From: Lentzea nigeriaca | GTDB lineage: Bacteria; Actinomycetota; Actinomycetes; Mycobacteriales; Pseudonocardiaceae | Length of the DNA stretch: 64,000 nt | NCBI RefSeq assembly: GCF_016907955.1 | Contig: NZ_JAFBCX010000005.1 | Coordinates: 124,001-188,000, forward strand | Reading direction: 5' to 3' | Shown here: positions 7,060 to 19,429 of the stretch, piece by piece | Numbering within the stretch: position 1 is the first letter of the stretch | Layout: each line of letters starts with the position of its first letter | Translations under genes and position numbers: made by a program | Notes under the pieces: model-generated | Database searches by the model: none | Seen by the model: the letters and a program-made list of their open reading frames with translations, nothing else | Told to the model about the DNA's origin: nothing

Positions 7060-9831
7060 CTATGCCAACTCGTGCAGCCGTGCCCGCACTTCCGCTGTGA
7101 GCGGATGGTCGTAGTCCTCGTAGATCGCCAACGCCTCCAGCAGATGCGTCCGCGCCACGTCGGGCTGGCCCGCGCTCGTCTCCCCCAGGCCGTGCAACGC
7201 TTCGGCGAGGCTCTTGCGGTCACCGAGCCCTCGCAGGAACTCCAGCGCGTGCCGGAACGAGTCGCGCGCCTCGACGCGTTGCCCCAGCTTGAACTGCGCC
7301 CACCCGATGCTGACGAGGGCCATCGCCTTGCCGTGCACGGCGTCGTGCGTGTCCATCAGCTCGAACGCCATCCGGGCCGACGCCAGCGAAGCCTCGTGCT
7401 GGCCCGCCAAGCGCAGGATGTCGCTGAGGAACAGGCGCGTGCCGCCCTCGCCGAACCACGAGCCCACCTCGACGTGGCCGTTCAGGGCCTCGCTGAACCT
7501 GTCGACGGCCAGGTCGAACTGGCGCAGGCCGCCGTAGGCCATGCCCAGCCCGGTGAGGCTCCACGCGGCACCCACGCGGTCGCCGATGTCGCGGCGGATC
7601 GCCAGGGCGCGGTCGAACAGTTCGAGGGCATCGGCGAAACGCTGACCGCGGAAGGCCGCCAGGCCCTGGCCGTGCACCGCCCAGGAGCGCGCGGCCTGGT
7701 TGCCCTCGAGGGTCGCGGCACGTTCGGCGACGCGGTACGTGCGGGTCCACTCGTCCAGGGCGCTGGAGACGATGAAGTAGTTCCACAGCGCGACCGGTAT
7801 CTGCCAGGCCGTCGGCGAGTGGTGGTCCTCGGCGAGCCGGGAGACAGCCAGCAGGTTCGAGGATTCCGTGCGGCACCAGGTGAAAGCCTCGTCGTGCGAG
7901 GTGAAGTCCTGAGTGGACAGTGGCGGGAGCAGGAACGACGGGTGGTCCGGCGGCGAGATCACCGTGCCGGCGGCGTTCGCGGTGTCGAAGTACCACCGCA
8001 GCAGGCGTTCCACGGCGTCGGAACGGCCCTCCGCGGACTCCTCGGTGGCGCTGAGCTCCGTGGCGTACAGGCGAAGCAGGTCGTGCAGCCGGTAGCGGCC
8101 GCGCGCGACCTCCTCCAGCATGTGCCCGCCCGCCAGCACATCCAGCAGCGTCCGCGCCCGTGACACCGGCACACCGGTCAGCGCGGCGACGGCGTTGAGG
8201 CTGATCTCGGCGCCCGGATGCAGGCCGATGAGCCGGAACGCCCTCGCCGCGTCGGGTTTCAGTGCCAGGTACGACCACGAGAAGGCCGCGCGCACAGCCG
8301 TGTCCTCGTCGTCGCCGGTGGCGAGGACGTTGAGCCGGTCGCGTTCGTCGGCGAGGTCACCGGCCAGGTCGGCCAGCGTCAGGTGCGGGCGGGCGACGAC
8401 ACGTTCGGCCGCGATCCGCACCGCCAACGGCAGGTGGCCGCACAGTTCGACGAGCTTGGCCGCGGCATCGGGCTCGGCGGCGACGCGGTCCGGCCCCACC
8501 GCGGAAGTCAGCAACGCCAAGGCTTCGTCGCGGGTCAACGTCGACAGCGTCACCGAGTGCGCACCGTCGCGGGCCACCAGGCCGCCGAGGTGGTTGCGCG
8601 AGGTCACCAGCACCATCGACGACGACCGGCCCGGCAGCAGCGGACGCACCTGTTCGGCGAGACGGGCGTTGTCGAGCAGCACCAGAAGCCGTTTGCCGGC
8701 CAGCACACTCCGGTACAGAGCGGACTTCGCGGGCAGGTCGTCCGGGATGCGTTCGGCGGGAACACCGAGGCTCTGCAGCAGCTGGTGCAGAGCGGCGGCG
8801 GGCTGCACCGGCGGTGACGAGGCGTCGAAGCCGCGCAGATCGACGTGCAGCTGACCGTCGGGGAACTCGGAGGCCACCTGATGGGCGAACCGGACGGCGA
8901 GAGCGGTCTTGCCGACACCGCCGGTGCCGGTGATGGCGACGAGGACCGGCGAGTGGTCGTGGGGAACGAGTTCGGTGAGCTTCGCGAGCTCCTTCGCGCG
9001 GCCGGTGAAGTCACGGATCTCGTGCGGCAGCTGTACCGGCACCAGGGCGGGGGTTGCGGGCTCGGGCTGCGGATCGTGGCGGCCGACGAGCAGTTGTTCG
9101 TGGACCTGACGGAGTTCAGGACCGGGCTCGATGCCGAGTTCCTCGATCAGCAGCCTGCGTAAGTCCGCGTAGACGGCGAGAGCCTCCGCCTGCCTGCCGC
9201 CGCGATACAACGCCGACATCAACAGGCCGTGCAGCCTCTCGCGCAACGGGTGCGCGCTGACCAACGTCGCGAGCTCCGCCGCCACCTCGGCCTCACGTCC
9301 GACGGACAGCATCAACGCGGCACGCTGCTCCACGGCCGTCAGCCGCAGTTCGGCGAGACGCGCGCGCTCCACAGCGGCGAACGGCCCTGGCACGCCCTCC
9401 AGAGCGATGCCACGCCACAAGCCCAGAGCGGCGTCGAACGCGCCGATGGCCTCCGCCGGTTGCGTGCGCAGACGCCCGGCCTCGTCCAGATGGGCGCGGA
9501 ACATGGCGACGTCGGAACTCCCGGATGGGAGCCTCAGCAAGTATCCAGCGTCCGTGGAGAGCAGCACCGAGCTCGGCGCACGTGAGGCCCTGCCCGGTTC
9601 GAACAGGCGCCGCAGCCCGGCGACGTAGGTGTGGATGCCGTTGTCGGCGCTGGCAGGCGGCTCCTCGCCCCAGACCGCGTCGATCAGCTCGCTGCGCGAC
9701 ACGACGTGGTTGGCACGCAAGGCGAGCACCGCGAGCACAGCTCTCTGCCGCGGCGGCCCCAGGGTGAGCTCCTGCCCGTCCACCGTCGCCGCGAGCGCGC
9801 CCAGCATGCTGACGCGCAACTCGTTCTGCAC
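7060..9831 (-). CDS. SARP/AfsR-type regulator (BTAD, NB-ARC, TPR)
   Basis: About 923 residues. An OmpR-type winged helix (GPPRQRAVLAVLALRANHVV) and a bacterial transcriptional activation domain fill the first ~250 residues. A STAND/NB-ARC ATPase follows with P-loop GTGGVGKTA, then ~280 residues of TPR-like repeats. AfsR-type proteins bind direct heptamer repeats and recruit RNA polymerase, usually for secondary-metabolite genes, with ATPase and TPR parts integrating signals. GTG 9831 is preferred because GGAG lies eight bases upstream; GTG 9861 and ATG 9927 are alternatives. It is divergent from a methyltransferase, and the intergenic region carries phased heptamers. The alpha/beta hydrolase lies directly downstream. 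Confidence 0.92.
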   Translation of the reverse strand: MQNELRVSMLGALAATVDGQELTLGPPRQRAVLAVLALRANHVVSRSELIDAVWGEEPPASADNGIHTYVAGLRRLFEPGRASRAPSSVLLSTDAGYLLRLPSGSSDVAMFRAHLDEAGRLRTQPAEAIGAFDAALGLWRGIALEGVPGPFAAVERARLAELRLTAVEQRAALMLSVGREAEVAAELATLVSAHPLRERLHGLLMSALYRGGRQAEALAVYADLRRLLIEELGIEPGPELRQVHEQLLVGRHDPQPEPATPALVPVQLPHEIRDFTGRAKELAKLTELVPHDHSPVLVAITGTGGVGKTALAVRFAHQVASEFPDGQLHVDLRGFDASSPPVQPAAALHQLLQSLGVPAERIPDDLPAKSALYRSVLAGKRLLVLLDNARLAEQVRPLLPGRSSSMVLVTSRNHLGGLVARDGAHSVTLSTLTRDEALALLTSAVGPDRVAAEPDAAAKLVELCGHLPLAVRIAAERVVARPHLTLADLAGDLADERDRLNVLATGDDEDTAVRAAFSWSYLALKPDAARAFRLIGLHPGAEISLNAVAALTGVPVSRARTLLDVLAGGHMLEEVARGRYRLHDLLRLYATELSATEESAEGRSDAVERLLRWYFDTANAAGTVISPPDHPSFLLPPLSTQDFTSHDEAFTWCRTESSNLLAVSRLAEDHHSPTAWQIPVALWNYFIVSSALDEWTRTYRVAERAATLEGNQAARSWAVHGQGLAAFRGQRFADALELFDRALAIRRDIGDRVGAAWSLTGLGMAYGGLRQFDLAVDRFSEALNGHVEVGSWFGEGGTRLFLSDILRLAGQHEASLASARMAFELMDTHDAVHGKAMALVSIGWAQFKLGQRVEARDSFRHALEFLRGLGDRKSLAEALHGLGETSAGQPDVARTHLLEALAIYEDYDHPLTAEVRARLHELA

Positions 9832-9872
9832 TCTGCTCACTCCGTCGCTGTCCGCAGTCACCCCGCAACCTA

Positions 9873-9912
9873 CCGTCAGTTTTCGTCCAGAAGCCATCCA
9901 GAGTCCGTGCAG
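9873..9912. promoter_or_regulatory. Phased heptamer repeats, candidate SARP box
   Basis: CCGTCAG (9873), CGTCCAG (9884), CATCCAG (9895) and CGTGCAG (9906) start exactly 11 bp apart, all ending in CAG. SARP proteins are known to bind direct heptamers spaced by one helical turn. The array lies between the divergent SARP and methyltransferase genes. Confidence 0.5.
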
Positions 9913-9965
9913 AGGGCTTCTCCACACTTCACATCAGGTGGATTGGGCCGAAATGAGGGGCGGAG

Positions 9966-10580
9966 ATGAACGCGGCCGAGGTCTTCGACACGCTCGGACT
10001 GGAATACCAACGCGCTTGGTCGCACCAGCCCGCACTGCACGGCACGCTCGCCTGGTTCGCCGCCACCCAGCCGTCGGGCTCGCGCGTGCTCGACATCGGC
10101 TGCGGCACCGGCGTCCCGGTCGCCCGCACGCTCGCCAAGGCTGGCATGAAGGTCACCGGCATCGACGTGTCCCCGGTGATGGTCGACATCGCCTCGGACC
10201 AGGTCCCCGACGCCACGTTCCACAAGATCGACGTCCGCGACTTCGAGTCGCCGGCCGGTTCGTGGGACGTCATCTGCGCCGTCTTCTCGCTTCTGCAGAT
10301 GCCTCAGGCCGAGATCATCGACACCCTCGGCCGCGTCTCGGCGTGGCTGCGCCCCGGCGGCCACTTCTTCCTGGCCACCGTGGCGATCGACGTCGAACAG
10401 ATCTCGCTGCCGTGGATGGGTCAGGAGATCGAGGTGTCGTCGTTCTCCGAGGAGAACTACGAGGAGCACCTCGGCAACGTCGGCCTGCGGGTCGTGCGCC
10501 GGAGCCGGCCGGTCTTCACCCCGTCCTTCCCCGGCGCGACGCCCGAGGAGTCGCTGCACCTGGTGTGCCAACGCCCTTAG
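9966..10580 (+). CDS. Class I SAM-dependent methyltransferase
   Basis: A 204-residue Rossmann-fold methyltransferase. Motif I is VLDIGCGTGVPVA near residue 41, the acidic end of strand beta2 is GIDVSPVMV, and motif IV/post-motif text includes WDVICAVFSLLQMP and LRPGGHFFLA. The substrate is unknown; the small, UbiE/ubiquinone-like layout suggests a small molecule. GGGGCGGAG upstream supports the ATG. It is divergent from the SARP gene across a region with 11-bp-phased heptamers, which suggests it is a direct target of that activator (inference). Confidence 0.88.
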   Translation: MNAAEVFDTLGLEYQRAWSHQPALHGTLAWFAATQPSGSRVLDIGCGTGVPVARTLAKAGMKVTGIDVSPVMVDIASDQVPDATFHKIDVRDFESPAGSWDVICAVFSLLQMPQAEIIDTLGRVSAWLRPGGHFFLATVAIDVEQISLPWMGQEIEVSSFSEENYEEHLGNVGLRVVRRSRPVFTPSFPGATPEESLHLVCQRP

Positions 10581-10730
10581 CGCTGTCGAGGCCTGATCGC
10601 ACGGTGCGCGGCAGATCCGGTACGCCCGGCGAGAGCGCCGAACCCGACCGCGAAGGTCCGCGCAACGCGTCGCCGCTCAAGTTCCCGGCATTGGTTGTAC
10701 GGGGCGCGGCGGATGCCGGCGGCCACAGCA

Positions 10731-11531
10731 CTAATGCTGGTCGGCGAGCGCTCGTCCGATGAAGTGCGCCGACAGCAAGGCGAAGATGTACGCCTGCAAC
10801 ACCTGCACCAGCGCCTCCAGGAAGATCAGCCCGATCGCGAGCGCGAAGCCCAGCACGGATGCGGGCTTCAGCCAGATCGGGCCGTGCAGCAGCAGGAACT
10901 CGCCGCCGAGCGTGAACACCAGCACCAGGAGGTGCCCGGCGAACATCGCCGCGAACACCCGGATCATGAGGTTCAGCGGGTCGAAGAAGAACTTCAGGAT
11001 GATTTCGGTCGGGATCAGCAGACCCCACAACACGCCCTTCGGCACGTCCGGGATGATGAACTGGTTTCGCAGGTAGCCCCTGAGCCCGAACTTCCTGATG
11101 CCCACGATGTGGTAGAGCGGGTAGATGATCACCACCACGGCGAACGGGAACCCGCTGTGCGTGAAGGTCGGGAACTGCACGAACGGGATCAGCCCGTAGA
11201 GGTTGTTCACCAGCGCGAAGCAGAAGATGCTGACGATCAACGGCACGTACGGCGCGAACTCCTTGGCACCGATCTGCTCCCGCGCGATGGTGTTGCGGCC
11301 GAAGTCGTAGACCGACTCGGCGGCGAACTGCCAGCGCGACGGGACGAGCTTGAGGTTCCTCGTGGTGATCAGGAAGAACGCCAGGATGATCGCGATCGAC
11401 AGGAACAGCAGGACCAGTGCCTTGTCCACCTCGAGGTCGTACGGAATTCCGAACGGCTCGTGCCAGGTGAAGATCGGTGGAAGAAAGATGTCTTCTTTGC
11501 CTGGTGGGCTGAAGACGTCGTTATCGGCCAT
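10731..11531 (-). CDS. Orphan F0 ATP synthase subunit a (AtpB-like)
   Basis: A 266-residue protein with six predicted membrane helices. It has the proton-channel core: the essential arginine in NLMIRVFAAMFAGH and the final-helix EALVQVLQAYIF. The E/H pair is swapped relative to E. coli (H after AG, E before LQAYIF), as in many bacteria. The usual RLFGN is RVFAA, so the conserved asparagine is alanine. No other atp gene is adjacent, unlike the normal atpBEFHAGDC operon, so this is a second copy or a relocated gene. ATG 11531 is chosen because GAGGGGG lies just upstream; an in-frame ATG at 11564 lacks this. The ribosome site falls inside an inverted repeat. Confidence 0.85.
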   Translation of the reverse strand: MADNDVFSPPGKEDIFLPPIFTWHEPFGIPYDLEVDKALVLLFLSIAIILAFFLITTRNLKLVPSRWQFAAESVYDFGRNTIAREQIGAKEFAPYVPLIVSIFCFALVNNLYGLIPFVQFPTFTHSGFPFAVVVIIYPLYHIVGIRKFGLRGYLRNQFIIPDVPKGVLWGLLIPTEIILKFFFDPLNLMIRVFAAMFAGHLLVLVFTLGGEFLLLHGPIWLKPASVLGFALAIGLIFLEALVQVLQAYIFALLSAHFIGRALADQH

Positions 11532-11538
11532 GAGGCGA

Positions 11539-11583
11539 CCCCCTCGTCCATGGTCTGGGACCAAACCTTAGCGGACGAGGGGG
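11539..11583 (-). promoter_or_regulatory. Inverted repeat covering the atpB ribosome-binding site
   Basis: On the minus strand CCCCCTCGTCC pairs perfectly with GGACGAGGGGG, 23 nt apart; the second arm contains the GAGGGGG ribosome site of the AtpB-like gene. A smaller TGGTC/GACCA hairpin sits inside. If transcribed, it would hide the ribosome site. A TAAGGT hexamer at 11570-11565 could instead start transcription inside the loop, making the repeat a DNA operator. Confidence 0.5.
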
Positions 11584-11607
11584 ACGCAGATCACAGCAGG
11601 GTCACGT

Positions 11608-14189
<2,582 letters not shown>

Positions 14190-14199
14190 CTACCCGAGG

Positions 14200-14811
14200 T
14201 CAGACACTTCGGTTCAACGACCGCACGCGTTCGACCGCGTCGGCGTCGCCGCTGTATTCCACGCGAGCCTGGTCACGGCCGAACGCGAGCATCACGAGCT
14301 CGGGCACCTCACCCGTGATCATCACGCCGTTGGCACCCGGTTTGGCGACGATGTGCGCGCCGTCGGGCCGCACGAGCGTCACTCCCACGGGCGACGACTT
14401 GTACGTCATGCGCGCGGTGAACGGCAGCAGCTTCCACAGCACCTTCTCACGACGAGCGTCGTACGGCCGTGGCTCCCAGTCGGGCTGTGCGCGCCGCACG
14501 TCCTCGTGGTGCACGAAGTACTCACCCGTGTTGATGAGGTCGTCGACCGGCTGGATCCAGAACGGCGGCGTGCGCACGAGGTCGAGGAGCTCGCTCCACG
14601 CCTTGTGCGTGTAGTCCTCCTGGACCTTCTCCGTCCACTTCGCGAAGCCCGGCAGCACGATGCCCGGCGCGGTGTCCGGGCGCCGCTCGCGGATCGCGAG
14701 GTGGGCGGCAAGGTCCAAGGTCCGCCAAGTACCGCACAACGTCGGCGCGTCGGGGCCGAGCTCGGTCATCAGGTCGACGAGCGCCTTGCGTTCGTCGCGT
14801 GCGAGACCCAC
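14200..14811 (-). CDS. TIGR03085 family protein (DinB/maleylpyruvate isomerase-like)
   Basis: A 203-residue protein beginning with ARDERKALVDLM and containing LDLAAHLAIRERRPD and NTGEYFVHHEDVRRAQP. These His/Glu-rich helices match the TIGR03085 branch of the DinB-like four-helix-bundle superfamily, which often binds metal and may use mycothiol. The exact reaction is unknown. A GTG start with AGGAG five bases upstream is supported. It sits 8 nt after the lipoprotein stop and 19 nt before dapA, within a minus-strand gene string. Confidence 0.78.
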   Translation of the reverse strand: MGLARDERKALVDLMTELGPDAPTLCGTWRTLDLAAHLAIRERRPDTAPGIVLPGFAKWTEKVQEDYTHKAWSELLDLVRTPPFWIQPVDDLINTGEYFVHHEDVRRAQPDWEPRPYDARREKVLWKLLPFTARMTYKSSPVGVTLVRPDGAHIVAKPGANGVMITGEVPELVMLAFGRDQARVEYSGDADAVERVRSLNRSV

Positions 14812-14819
14812 ACCTGCTC

Positions 14820-15233
14820 CTAGGACTCGTTCGGCTTGTAGCAGCTGCTGAAGCCGTTCGGCTTGGCGGAGGAGTCCGCCAGCAGCTTGACCACCTGGTC
14901 GCGGTTCAGGTTCTCCGGATATCCGGGCCAGTCCGGTTCCTGTCCGTTGACGTGCAGTTCATCCAACCAGTATCCCGACTGACCGGAGGTCTTGGCGAAC
15001 TCCAGGTCGCAGCCCTTCATCCGCACGATCACCTCGATGATGCGCTCCGAGGTCTTGACCGTGCGCTTGCCGATCTTCTTGGACTTCTTCGACTTCTCCG
15101 TGCTGGGGTCGCCGATGTTGGTGAAGCCGGCCGCCTTGAGCTCGGAGACGAACTTGTCCTCGCTGCTCGTGCACGCGGCCATGGTGGCCGCGCAGCCGAG
15201 GATCAGCAGGGCGGAGATGATCCGTCGCTTCAC
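14820..15233 (-). CDS. Small lipoprotein
   Basis: A 137-residue lipoprotein. The N-terminus (VKRRIISALLILGCAATMAAC) has a basic head, hydrophobic core and a lipobox-like ending with Cys21. The mature part is lysine-rich near residues 48-60, then has FTNIGDP and CSS/C residues that could form a disulfide. No named family is recognised. GTG 15233 lies two bases after the kinase stop, so translation is probably coupled. As the kinase has an extracytoplasmic domain, a role as partner or sensor accessory is possible (inference). Confidence 0.7.
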   Translation of the reverse strand: MKRRIISALLILGCAATMAACTSSEDKFVSELKAAGFTNIGDPSTEKSKKSKKIGKRTVKTSERIIEVIVRMKGCDLEFAKTSGQSGYWLDELHVNGQEPDWPGYPENLNRDQVVKLLADSSAKPNGFSSCYKPNES

Positions 15234-15235
15234 CC

Positions 15236-16678
<1,443 letters not shown>

Positions 16679-16747
16679 GCGCTCCTACAAAGGAAGACCC
16701 AGGGGGCGTTGACGGTACTTCAGACCCGCCACACGCAGGATCGGTTC

Positions 16748-17167
16748 CTAGACTTCCGGCGCTACAACCAGTTCGTGACCTGCGGCACGCAGCGCCAGCA
16801 CGGCCCGGCCGAGGTCGCCGTGCTTGACGAGCAGGTGGTCCGTGTCGTATGTGGACACCGCGAACAGCGAGACGCCCGCAGCCGCCAGCTCACCCGCCAG
16901 CGCGGCCATGATGCCGGTCAGCGTGAACTCCAGCGGGCCGCGGACGGTGAGCAGCCGCCAGCCCTTCTCTGTTTTGGATTGACTCCAAGCGGCTGGGCTC
17001 GGCATGGCGAACGACGACGGCGCGATGATCGACAACTCGTCCGGCGTCCTGGTCACGGAGACCAGCACGTCGGTCAGGTCCAGCAGCCCGGCGGGGAGCG
17101 GGGCGTCCGCTGCCAGGCGCGTGACCGTGTATTCGCCAGGGCGGACGTCCACGATGAGCCGCTTCAT
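16748..17167 (-). CDS. ACT domain-containing protein
   Basis: A 139-residue protein with two ACT-like halves of the CASTOR/DUF type (LSIIAPSSFAMP and VRGPLEFTLTGIMAALAGELAAAGVSLFAVSTYDTDHLLV). ACT domains bind amino acids and regulate enzymes allosterically; no catalytic domain is attached. The ATG at 17167 lies four bases after the thyX stop with GAAGG inside the end of thyX, so the two are coupled. The ligand is unknown. Confidence 0.8.
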   Translation of the reverse strand: MKRLIVDVRPGEYTVTRLAADAPLPAGLLDLTDVLVSVTRTPDELSIIAPSSFAMPSPAAWSQSKTEKGWRLLTVRGPLEFTLTGIMAALAGELAAAGVSLFAVSTYDTDHLLVKHGDLGRAVLALRAAGHELVVAPEV

Positions 17168-17171
17168 GGCG

Positions 17172-17876
17172 TCAGCCTTCAACCACCAGTGGGCTTGAAG
17201 CAACTTCTGTGCCGTCCGGGAGTGTCGAAATCACGAAGTCGGCGAACGCGTTCGGCGCGGCCTTGGTCAGTTCGCGCAGGCAGGCGACGGCGAGTTCGCG
17301 CAGTTCGACGTTGATGTGCTCGGTCGCGCGCATTGCGATGAAGTGCCGCCACGACCGGTAGTTGCCGGTCACGACGATCTCGGTGCCGGTGGCGTTGGGC
17401 AGCACGGACCTGGCGATCTGCCGCGCGCGCCTGCCGTTGACCGTCTTCTCCAGGCTCTGCACCAGGTCCTCGTACGCCTTGAGGCTCGCCTCGGTCGCGG
17501 CGACGAACCGCGCGTGCAGCTCCGGATCGTTCTTGATCAGCTCCGGCTCGACGACGTCGGTCGGGTCGGTGCGCTGGGAGAGCTGCGAGTACGAGAAGTG
17601 CCGGTGCCGGATCAGCTCGTGGGTGAGCGATCGGGGCAGTTCGGTCAGGTAGAGCGTCGCGCTGCCGTGCTCGAACGCGGCGAGGTGCCCCACGTCGAGC
17701 AGGTGGTGCAGGAAGGTCGCGTTGGTGTTCGTCATGGGGTTCGAGCGGTCCCACGACTGGTAGCAGGCCCGGCCGGCGAACTCGACGAGCGCCGCGCCAC
17801 CGTCCGCGTCGGTCGTCCATGGCACGTCGTCCGGCGGGATGAACTCGGTTTTCGCCACCAAGCGCACTCTCGGCAT
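17172..17876 (-). CDS. thyX: Flavin-dependent thymidylate synthase ThyX
   Basis: A 234-residue protein with the ThyX signature [13 protein letters not shown] (R-H-R-x7-S) and conserved [15 protein letters not shown]. ThyX methylates dUMP to dTMP using methylene-THF, FAD and NADPH. The start at 17876 matches the family N-terminus ([10 protein letters not shown]); TAGTGT lies eight bases before it, indicating leaderless translation, and the longer frame from 17924 would reach into the divergent promoter. It heads the thyX-ACT-kinase-lipoprotein-dapA-rnj string. Confidence 0.95.
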   Translation of the reverse strand: MPRVRLVAKTEFIPPDDVPWTTDADGGAALVEFAGRACYQSWDRSNPMTNTNATFLHHLLDVGHLAAFEHGSATLYLTELPRSLTHELIRHRHFSYSQLSQRTDPTDVVEPELIKNDPELHARFVAATEASLKAYEDLVQSLEKTVNGRRARQIARSVLPNATGTEIVVTGNYRSWRHFIAMRATEHINVELRELAVACLRELTKAAPNAFADFVISTLPDGTEVASSPLVVEG

Positions 17877-17933
17877 AGCCCAGGACACTATCTGACGGTT
17901 GCGCGACACCAGATGTGACGTCATAGTGGTGTC

Positions 17934-18437
17934 ATGGATCTGTCGCCGTACATCGCGTCACTGCGTGAGGACCTGGCGACGGCCGCATCAGCGGGGGACG
18001 AGAACACCCGTCGAACGGCCGCCGCGTTGTCCGCAGCGCTCGAGCCAGCCGCGCGACTGGCAATCATGAACGCACTGTCGGACCTGGCCGCGGAGGTCAC
18101 CGCCTCCCTGGAAGGCCAGGTCGTGGAGGTTCGACTGGCAGGCCGGGACGTCCAGGTGGTCGTCACGGGATCAGCAGAACCGGAGCCGGAGCCCGCACCC
18201 GGCCAGGAGGTCCCGATGGGTGACGCCACGGGTGACATCAGCCGCATCACGCTGCGCATGATCAACGAGCTGAAGGCGAAGGCCGAGGCCGCCGCGGCCG
18301 CCCAGGGCGTGTCGCTGAACTCGTTCATCCAGCAGGCCGTCGGGGGCGCGGTGCACGGCAAGCACAAGCATCAGCACAAGGGGTGGAGCGGAAACGCGGG
18401 CCACGGCTCACGCGTCCGCGGATGGGTGCAGGGGTGA
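17934..18437 (+). CDS. HicB-like / ribbon-helix-helix protein
   Basis: A 167-residue protein. The N-terminal ~80 residues resemble a short HicB-like beta-alpha fold ([21 protein letters not shown]), followed by an E/P-rich linker and a C-terminal ribbon-helix-helix ([15 protein letters not shown], then [12 protein letters not shown]). The last ~25 residues are His/Lys rich. Proteins like this are often labelled HicB-family antitoxins, but no HicA toxin is adjacent. Its stop overlaps the next gene by GTGA, so it probably regulates its own operon with the DUF4097 gene. It is divergent from thyX. Confidence 0.72.
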   Translation: MDLSPYIASLREDLATAASAGDENTRRTAAALSAALEPAARLAIMNALSDLAAEVTASLEGQVVEVRLAGRDVQVVVTGSAEPEPEPAPGQEVPMGDATGDISRITLRMINELKAKAEAAAAAQGVSLNSFIQQAVGGAVHGKHKHQHKGWSGNAGHGSRVRGWVQG

Positions 18438-19342
18438 GCGAAGTGACCGAGCAGAGTGAACCAGCAGGCGTGGTGCGTCAGCAGAGCTTCGAGTTCGCGG
18501 GCATCGCCGAGATCGACATCTCGCTGCTCAGCGGCCGGGTGCAGGTGCACCTCTCCGACGAGCCGGGCGTGCACGTCGAAGTGCGGCACGACCCGACCGC
18601 GGCCAACTCGTGGACCGAGGGCCTGTCCAGCGTGCTGAGCTGGGTCAGCGGCCAGTTCGGCCCCGACAAGGGCACCCCTGCCGCCGGCCCGGAGGAGGCC
18701 GTCCGCGAAGCCCGCGTCGAACTGCTGGGCAACCGGTTGCGCATCGAGTCGTCGAAGGCGCTGCCGTTGCGCGCGGTGCCGCTGTCGGTGGTCGTCACGG
18801 CACCGGTGGGGTCACACGTGACGTCACGGACCGGCGCGGCTGACGTCATCGTGACCGGCGCCGCTGGACGGCTCGACCTGAACACCGGCACGGGCAGCGT
18901 GTCGGCGGACCGGGCGACCGGCGAGGTCAAGGTGAACTCGGGTGCCGGCACCGTCCGGCTGGGCACGATGCTCTCGGGACTGAAGACCAAGACCGGCAGC
19001 GGTGACGTCGAGGTCTCGTCGGTGGGCGGCAACGCCACGTTGATCACCGGAACCGGCGACGTGTGGCTGGGTGCGGTGCAGGCCAACGTCCAGGTCCGCA
19101 CCGGCAGCGGCGAGCTGACCGTGGCCGACGCGGCCTCGGGTGACATCCACCTCGGCACGGGCTCGGGCAACATCCGCGTCGGCATCCGGCAGGGCACGCT
19201 CGCACGCATCGACCTGGTGTCCACGTCCGGCACGGCACGCAGCGACTTCGAAGTCTCGTCCGAACCGCTCGGCGACGCCGCGCTGAGGGTGACGGGCCGC
19301 ACGGGCAGCGGCAACGCGCTGGTGACTGCCGCCTCAACCTGA
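18434..19342 (+). CDS. DUF4097 family beta-strand repeat protein
   Basis: A 302-residue protein whose second half repeats a short strand pattern (SRTGAADVIVTGAAG, LNTGTGSVSADRATG, KTGSGDVEVSSVGG, RTGSGELTVADAASG), typical of the right-handed beta-helix in DUF4097/DUF4098 adhesin-like domains. No signal peptide or membrane helix is seen, so it is probably cytoplasmic or peripheral. GTG 18434 overlaps the upstream stop by four bases. Function is unknown; coupling to a ribbon-helix-helix protein is a recurring actinobacterial arrangement. A long palindrome follows the stop. Confidence 0.8.
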   Translation: MSEVTEQSEPAGVVRQQSFEFAGIAEIDISLLSGRVQVHLSDEPGVHVEVRHDPTAANSWTEGLSSVLSWVSGQFGPDKGTPAAGPEEAVREARVELLGNRLRIESSKALPLRAVPLSVVVTAPVGSHVTSRTGAADVIVTGAAGRLDLNTGTGSVSADRATGEVKVNSGAGTVRLGTMLSGLKTKTGSGDVEVSSVGGNATLITGTGDVWLGAVQANVQVRTGSGELTVADAASGDIHLGTGSGNIRVGIRQGTLARIDLVSTSGTARSDFEVSSEPLGDAALRVTGRTGSGNALVTAAST

Positions 19343-19360
19343 CCGGGGGGGTCGGAGGAG

Positions 19361-19411
19361 GTACGCGGGGCCCTTTCGTACTGCACAAGAGTACGAAAGC
19401 TCCCCGCGTAC
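19361..19411. terminator. Long palindrome, copy 1 (GTACGCGGGG type)
   Basis: The 22-bp arms at 19361-19382 and 19390-19411 pair with two mismatches around a 7-nt loop; the outer part reads GTACGCGGGG and the inner part TTTCGTACT. It lies between convergent genes and is near-identical to the palindrome at 47150-47196, so it may act as a bidirectional terminator and belongs to a repeat family. Confidence 0.65.
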
Positions 19412-19429
19412 TCCGAAAACAGCGGGCGG

